DNA of 64,000 nt from the IMG/VR virus record IMGVR_UViG_3300037258_001195, positions 1 through 64,000 of that record, one strand, 5' to 3'. This stretch comes from a virus. Within the stretch, counting starts at the first letter, position 1. Every line of letters starts with the position of its first letter. The translations under genes were made by a program, and so were the position numbers. Below the pieces are notes generated by a model that saw nothing but the letters and a program-made list of their open reading frames with translations, did no database searches and was not told where the DNA came from. Shown piece by piece: positions 59,756 through 64,000 of this stretch.

Positions 59756-60339
59756 AATGGTTTCTCCGCTTCAAAGGTCATAGTTTCGAGTTGGAGGAAT
59801 CCGGGCGGCATTCGGGAATCGTTCTCAAGGTTCTGGAAGGTTTCATCCTCGCTCTTTCCGATCGCGCACCGTTTGAAGTCTCTAAATCCGACTGAATTCA
59901 TTGTCAGACACAAGGCTTCTTGGGTATATATGAATTGATGTCCCCATGCCCGAACGAAATTATTTACGACGTATGCTACCGAAAAGGATGAGTGGCCCTG
60001 GGGAAGTCGAAACTCCCGCGCTGCCCAATTTATGTAATTATGTCGTTCTAGGCCAGCGGGGTCGGACAAGAGGGCGGCGAGGAACATGAGGTCGGGGGTT
60101 GAGATTCGAATGCGCCCGCCGGGCTGGAGGACTCGATAGCATTCCGCGAGCATGTGTAGTCCATCTTTCGCACTTATGTGCTCGATCATGTGCTCGGAAA
60201 AGATTCTGTCGATCGAATTGTCGTTGAAAGGAAATCGCTTTGTTGCATCAAGGAATGTTGTGTTTTCGCGGCGACAGATGTCGGCATTGATCCAGCCGTC
60301 TAGCGGATGATCGCCGCAGCCGATGTTGAGCTTCTTCAT
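59752..60339 (-). CDS. SAM-dependent methyltransferase (Methyltransf_11-like)
   Basis: A 195-residue methyltransferase. MKKLNIGCGDHPLDGWINAD is motif I, FSEHMIEHI and VLQPGGRIRISTPDL are the post-motif signatures common in methyltransferases of polysaccharide and O-antigen clusters. Placed between a glycosyltransferase and another methyltransferase. Confidence 0.8.
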   Translation of the reverse strand: MKKLNIGCGDHPLDGWINADICRRENTTFLDATKRFPFNDNSIDRIFSEHMIEHISAKDGLHMLAECYRVLQPGGRIRISTPDLMFLAALLSDPAGLERHNYINWAAREFRLPQGHSSFSVAYVVNNFVRAWGHQFIYTQEALCLTMNSVGFRDFKRCAIGKSEDETFQNLENDSRMPPGFLQLETMTFEAEKPL

Positions 60340-60340
60340 C

Positions 60341-61192
60341 TTACGGCCTCGCTAGGACAGAATCGCAAAACTTGTCGAAAACTTCAGCGCCCGATGGCTC
60401 GGTTTCTTCCCATCGCTTCAGGCCGTCGATAATCTCATACAGGGCGTGGAGGATGTCGTTCGTTGCGAGATATTGATCTTTTCCGGGGCCATGCTGAGCA
60501 TTTTGCAGTCTCTCGAATGCAAATTCCCAGACGTCTTTCGGTGCCCGCATTCCGCTGCGATCTTTCTGGTCCGTATAGCGATTGGTTTTTTCGAGCCACG
60601 CCGAGATGTCTTCGTGGGAGAGATGGTCGATATAGACGGGAAAATCTGGACCTGATGGTGCAATATTTCCGACAATCTTTGCCCCCGCATGTACGGTGTC
60701 AGTTCGTTGTATTGCACCTTTTCGGTACAACGTTGGGCGATATTCTGGCCAATATCTAGCACGCGGATCATGACGACCGAGAATCCAATGTTTGATCGGG
60801 ATCATTAATACGTCAAAATTGGGGGCGCCTGGTATACTGTCGTTGTTAACAAAGTTTCGCAGGAAATATTCTGCCCCTTCCGAGAGGATCTCGTCGTCGT
60901 CGAGGCAAATTCTCCAGTCGTGTGTGCAGAGGATGTCAGCAAAAGCGCGAGTTGGCTCGACGGTTGGGGACCAATCTGTTCGCTGATATTTGATATTATA
61001 TTCACGCAATATATCTACATTCACTAATTTGGGAAATAGGAATGCGCTATCACGTAATATCTGTCGTTTATCAACTAGAATAAGTTCATCAACCCAACTA
61101 GCAGCTTTAAGGGTTGCGGCCAAAATCTTGTCGCTTCTGGTTCCCGCTGTTATGATGAAGGCGCTGATTGGGGTCTGTTTGATTTTGCTCAT
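60341..61192 (-). CDS. GT2-family glycosyltransferase
   Basis: A 283-residue GT-A-fold transferase: ISAFIITAGTRSDKILAATLKAA opening, WVDELILVDK, and the metal-binding DDDE in ICLDDDEILSEGAEYF. Later motifs include RPTLYRKGAI and IDHLSHEDISAW, frequent in polysaccharide GT2 enzymes. It overlaps the oxygenase gene (ATGA). Expected to transfer a sugar from a nucleotide donor in the cytoplasm. Confidence 0.82.
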   Translation of the reverse strand: MSKIKQTPISAFIITAGTRSDKILAATLKAASWVDELILVDKRQILRDSAFLFPKLVNVDILREYNIKYQRTDWSPTVEPTRAFADILCTHDWRICLDDDEILSEGAEYFLRNFVNNDSIPGAPNFDVLMIPIKHWILGRHDPRARYWPEYRPTLYRKGAIQRTDTVHAGAKIVGNIAPSGPDFPVYIDHLSHEDISAWLEKTNRYTDQKDRSGMRAPKDVWEFAFERLQNAQHGPGKDQYLATNDILHALYEIIDGLKRWEETEPSGAEVFDKFCDSVLARP

Positions 61193-61833
61193 GGCTCGAT
61201 TGCCTCTTGCAGATAGTATTCTCCGGGGACAAACTTCAGTCCCTGATTGACGCTTTTGCCTGCGTGAGTTGGGTCAAACAGGCGAACGGGAAGGACTCGA
61301 AAATCAAAGCTGACTCGAGTGGTCTTTGTGTCGTTGATCAAGTTTCCATGTCGAACGCGATTAGCGTCGAACATGATTGCTTGGCCGAAATGCGTGTTAA
61401 TTGGAATTGCTTTATGGCTTTCATCTTCGATCCAAATCGAATTGGATCTTCGGGCGTCGGTTAGGGGAAGCCAAAAGTTCACCTCTCCCTCCGGGTGGCC
61501 GTACTTGAGGTCCGTGTGAAATTCGCCGACGGCTTTGTTGCCAATTAGGCTAATTCGAAATGTCGGGATTGCCTGAACATAAAAGGGTTCGGTGATTATA
61601 GGGCCTACAAACTCACGTATGAATGCGGTGTAGAGGGTTTTCCAGGTTGAAAACCCGGCATAAAGTTTTTTGTGAAATTCTGTCTGTTGGTCGTCCTCGC
61701 GTTTGCGGACGCTAATTCCATAGCTGTAAAGTTTTGATAAGTCTGCTGTTTCTAGCGTCTTTGCTGTTCGCGTTGCGAAAGGAAATTCTTCGGTCGAGTA
61801 TTGAAGGACTCGATATAGCTCGGGAGTGGTCAT
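61189..61833 (-). CDS. 2-oxoglutarate/Fe(II) dioxygenase
   Basis: A 214-residue double-stranded beta-helix oxygenase. Iron ligands are H106 and D108 in FHTDLKYG and H162 in RVRHGN; R173 in TTRVSF should bind 2-oxoglutarate. The pattern GNKAVGEFHTD and SIWIEDE resembles oxygenases of antibiotic (StrG) and sporadic carbohydrate clusters, which hydroxylate or oxidise sugars. Lying between two glycosyltransferase genes, coupled to both, it probably modifies a sugar; a nucleobase target cannot be excluded. Confidence 0.8.
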   Translation of the reverse strand: MTTPELYRVLQYSTEEFPFATRTAKTLETADLSKLYSYGISVRKREDDQQTEFHKKLYAGFSTWKTLYTAFIREFVGPIITEPFYVQAIPTFRISLIGNKAVGEFHTDLKYGHPEGEVNFWLPLTDARRSNSIWIEDESHKAIPINTHFGQAIMFDANRVRHGNLINDTKTTRVSFDFRVLPVRLFDPTHAGKSVNQGLKFVPGEYYLQEAIEP

Positions 61834-62501
61834 GGGAGTTCCTTCCACTCGATCTTAGACCGCACATAGTTGTTAGCGAGTGATTTCCAGTCCAGATATT
61901 CGGCCGAGGGGAGGACTTTCGGAACGTTGAAGATTCCGTGGAAGCCGAAAGTCGACCTCGGTGCCTCGCGCTCGAAGGAGAATTCGCTCGCTACGTCCAA
62001 TGGTGCCCACTGAAATCCTTCGGCCTCTAGGGCGGGTCGATATTCTCGGCAGAGGGTTTCGTCTTCGGGAATGATTGGGGGAAATTTAGTTGGGTTGTTG
62101 GCAAGAAATCGCATCAACTTCGTTGAGCGGAGGCTGAATCCGCCGTTTCCGACATTATGGCTGGTATGCCACGGCCAGGGTGCTCCGATATAGTCGTATT
62201 GAATCCAACTGGGATTCCAGCGGGTTCCGTCGAGAACGAAGCCGTCGTATTGGATGTGAAGGACGTGGGAAGCTAGCACCCCAATACCTGCTGGAGAACT
62301 CCATCTAGCACGTTCGACTTCCTCCATTGATCGAATACAATGATAAAAGTTTGTAGTTTCTCCGGTAAAATTTCTGTCAGAGATGCAAATAATGTCTGCG
62401 GGGGTGATTTCCTCTAGTGTTTTATTGATTGCTAATTGGGTTAGCTCGTGCGCCACGCAATCGATGACGAGGACCGCAACATTGGGAAGGTTCGTCGGCA
62501 T
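61830..62501 (-). CDS. DUF5672-type putative glycosyltransferase
   Basis: A 223-residue protein of the DUF5672 type, found with sugar transferases. The family's features are present: HIQYDGFVLDG, QYDYIGAPWPWHTS, VGNGGFSLRSTKLM, the acidic PEDETLC and the FGFHG closing motif. It opens the coupled cassette; its stop overlaps the oxygenase start. Confidence 0.8.
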   Translation of the reverse strand: MPTNLPNVAVLVIDCVAHELTQLAINKTLEEITPADIICISDRNFTGETTNFYHCIRSMEEVERARWSSPAGIGVLASHVLHIQYDGFVLDGTRWNPSWIQYDYIGAPWPWHTSHNVGNGGFSLRSTKLMRFLANNPTKFPPIIPEDETLCREYRPALEAEGFQWAPLDVASEFSFEREAPRSTFGFHGIFNVPKVLPSAEYLDWKSLANNYVRSKIEWKELP

Positions 62502-62523
62502 GTTGGGACTCCGACTGAGGTTG

Positions 62524-62994
62524 TTAGAGGATGATTGGACCCTCGCCGCGCCAAACGTAAAGGGGGTCGGCTGCTAGGAGGGCGAAACTGAGCCGAAGGT
62601 CTGCTTGTGGCGCGCCAGGCCGTAGGTTCTTGGCGATTACAAGGGCTTTGGTCGGGACATTCAGCGCCTTACGCACGACGGGCTCGTAGAGATTGCGGAT
62701 CTTGTCTAGGATTGTGGGAATCCAGGTGAGCTTGACATCGACGACGATCGTATAGGCTTCTTCAATGTCGTGGATGAGGATGTCCGGGCAACAGGTGCGG
62801 GGGATTCCGTCGAAACCTTGATACTCGAACCAAGGGTTGTGTTCGATGGTTAGTCCGCTTTTGATTCCGAACAGGGCCTTGACGACCTTGCGCTCGTACC
62901 GAAGACCGTCCAGAGCCGCAATTTGTCCAACAGGGCGGCTGACTGCCCGATTGGGAATTCGAGTTGCGCTCTGGACGATCATTGGTTGGACCAT
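62524..62994 (-). CDS. PD-(D/E)XK-fold nuclease-like protein
   Basis: A 156-residue protein with a PD..-(VDVK) core: P70-D71 in CCPDILIHD and D86-V-K88 in IVVDVKLTW, preceded by a helix (ALDGLRYERKVVKALFG). This is the catalytic pattern of the restriction endonuclease-like fold. It lies between the small terminase and the glycan cassette, so it may be a Holliday-junction or packaging-linked nuclease, or a defence factor. No specific family assigned. Confidence 0.68.
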   Translation of the reverse strand: MVQPMIVQSATRIPNRAVSRPVGQIAALDGLRYERKVVKALFGIKSGLTIEHNPWFEYQGFDGIPRTCCPDILIHDIEEAYTIVVDVKLTWIPTILDKIRNLYEPVVRKALNVPTKALVIAKNLRPGAPQADLRLSFALLAADPLYVWRGEGPIIL

Positions 62995-63024
62995 AACTGA
63001 TTTCCCCCGAAAATAAAATGTCCT

Positions 63025-63216
63025 TTAGGCAGCTAGACGATGAATTGGGTGGGAGCTAGATTTGTCGTCTGTCTCCCGCCCAGCACGGACTTGGACCACC
63101 TTGGGTTGGGGCACCCTAGGGGCTTTGACGATCTTGTCCTCAATTCGCTCCACGAGCCAAACGGTTGGACGCCGTTCGGTTCGGCCCCAAGGACCAGGAA
63201 GTTTAATTTCAGTCAT
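63025..63216 (-). CDS. small basic protein after small terminase
   Basis: A 63-residue basic protein (GPWGRTERRPTVWLVERIEDKIVKAPR) that overlaps the small terminase end by 8 bases. Function unknown. Confidence 0.5.
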   Translation of the reverse strand: MTEIKLPGPWGRTERRPTVWLVERIEDKIVKAPRVPQPKVVQVRAGRETDDKSSSHPIHRLAA

Positions 63217-63814
63217 CGTCTGGTTCCTTTCTATCTGGGGTTACGTCGATGATTTCCTTCGGGCGAAGGTCCCGAGTTCCAATGTTGAAGGTGATTTTGG
63301 TCGGGATATTCGCGGCGGGCGTTGCGGTTTTCGGCGGCGCGACGGTTCGGTCGAGCGCCATTTGGCTAATCTGGCGCAGCTCTCCTAGGGGGATTTGCTT
63401 TCGCTGTTCGTCATCCTCTAGTCGGTCTCTAATTTCGGCCGACGCGGTTTTTGCGATGTCGATTAGCATGGCGTCGACTTCGACTTTGGCGTCGATGTTT
63501 GCGTCGGCCATCGAGGCTTGGTAGGTGGCTACCAGTTCCGAAAAGGCTGGGTCTTTGCAGAGGTCCGAAACTCGTTGGGGCGTGTAGCCGGTCAGGAGGG
63601 CGACTTCGCGCATCGACTTTCCCGCCGCAACGCCCTGCGCCGCGCGGTGATGTCGACTGTGAAGTCGCTGGATCATCTGGGGTCCGATTAATTTTCCGCC
63701 GCCGCTCATGGCGAGCGCTGCGAAATCGCCGGGGGTTAGCTCCCGCTCGACCTCCATCATAATCAGACTTCCGGGGCGGCCGCGTTTGGGAAGGAGATTG
63801 GTTGCATTGGACAT
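63209..63814 (-). CDS. small terminase subunit-like DNA-binding protein, module B
   Basis: A 201-residue protein. After an unstructured start, residues about 70-100 form a helix-turn-helix (GKSMREVALLTGYTPQRVSDL) followed by DPAFSELVATY, the arrangement of many phage small terminases. The C-terminal part is helical and charged. The ATG at 63814 follows AGGAGAG. It shows no resemblance to the module A small terminase. Expected to recognise the packaging site. Confidence 0.68.
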   Translation of the reverse strand: MSNATNLLPKRGRPGSLIMMEVERELTPGDFAALAMSGGGKLIGPQMIQRLHSRHHRAAQGVAAGKSMREVALLTGYTPQRVSDLCKDPAFSELVATYQASMADANIDAKVEVDAMLIDIAKTASAEIRDRLEDDEQRKQIPLGELRQISQMALDRTVAPPKTATPAANIPTKITFNIGTRDLRPKEIIDVTPDRKEPDDD

Positions 63815-63849
63815 TTTTACTCTCCTTTCTAAATGCGGGATGAGGAGGT

Positions 63850-63885
63850 CTAGATTTTTCGCCGGAGATTGGTTGCATTTGTCAT
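63850..63885 (-). CDS. leader-like 11-codon frame duplicating the small terminase start
   Basis: Starts ATG at 63885 after AGAAGGAGA and encodes MTNATNLRRKI. The next gene, 35 bases downstream, begins MSNATNL after its own AGGAGAG. The start region has thus been duplicated, leaving a short reading frame in front of the small terminase. It may be a translational leader or a recombination scar. Confidence 0.45.
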   Translation of the reverse strand: MTNATNLRRKI

Positions 63886-64000
63886 CTTCGTTCTCCTTCT
63901 CAAAAGGGGTTGGTTGGACCGAAGGAACATAAAAGTTGGGAATTTTCTGTGAACGCCTACTACGTTCTCTCACCGGTCCAGGCTTAGAGGGGACCCTATG

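Noticed and set aside
61189-61833. 2OG oxygenase as a TET/JBP-type DNA base hydroxylase
   Set aside because: HxD and distal His/Arg motifs are present, but the surrounding pattern resembles oxygenases of sugar clusters; nothing specific to DNA-modifying members was recognised.
1-64000. CRISPR array
   Set aside because: No regularly spaced direct repeats of 23-40 bp were seen; the only similar-length repeats are the two portal copies and the fibre protein's coding repeats.
1-64000. Insertion sequence or transposase
   Set aside because: No DDE, tyrosine or serine transposase-like protein and no terminal inverted repeats with target duplications were found.

Overview
The window is almost entirely virus-type DNA. 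Every gene I can support is read on the minus strand, so transcription runs from high to low coordinates. It holds two complete head-and-tail (late) gene sets in the same orientation, one after the other. Module B (about 63.9 to 24.8 kb) comes first in transcription order, and module A (about 24.5 to 1 kb) follows. Each has its own small and large terminase, portal, prohead protease, HK97-fold capsid protein, head-tail adaptors, tail tube, frameshifted tail chaperones, tape measure, and tail-tip set (DUF2460, DUF2163, NlpC/P60 peptidase, hub/tip protein), then fibre and lysis genes. The DUF2460-DUF2163-NlpC/P60-tip order is the one known from alphaproteobacterial siphophages and gene transfer agents, so an alphaproteobacterial host is likely; I cannot name the genus. 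No integrase, repressor, replication gene or clear host gene is visible.

Module A is strongly GC-rich. Its capsid gene sits between chromosomal-looking hairpins and palindromes (a REP-like hairpin and a terminator upstream, a 68-bp palindrome downstream). A 40-bp portal duplication and a TPR gene lie between portal and protease. It ends with a split tail-tip gene, an exported fibre-like protein, an exported SGNH esterase, a GH25 endolysin, small membrane proteins and three lipoproteins.

Module B is far less GC-rich over most of its length, with GC-rich patches at about 34.7-35.3 kb and 24.8-28.1 kb. It is longer: a 1024-residue tape measure against 409, a portal fused to an InPase-like domain, a 773-residue protease/scaffold protein, and a CxxCxxCC metal-cluster protein after the capsid gene. 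Between small and large terminase lies a coupled cassette of two glycosyltransferases, a 2-oxoglutarate oxygenase and two methyltransferases. A TPR-glycosyltransferase gene sits between portal and protease. Its lysis end carries an N-acetylmuramidase, a holin-like protein, lipoproteins, a run of very small overlapping genes, a papain-like peptidase and an exported HNH nuclease.

The modules meet at 24.3-24.85 kb, in about 540 bp holding an intact tRNA-Gly(UCC), a terminator, and a tRNA-Pro-like sequence whose acceptor and T stems do not pair. Head and tail proteins of A and B are clearly homologous and nearly collinear despite very different base composition, whereas terminases and endolysins are of different types. 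The main possibilities are a tandem of two prophage late regions, one virus with two virion modules, or an assembly join; the sequence alone does not decide.
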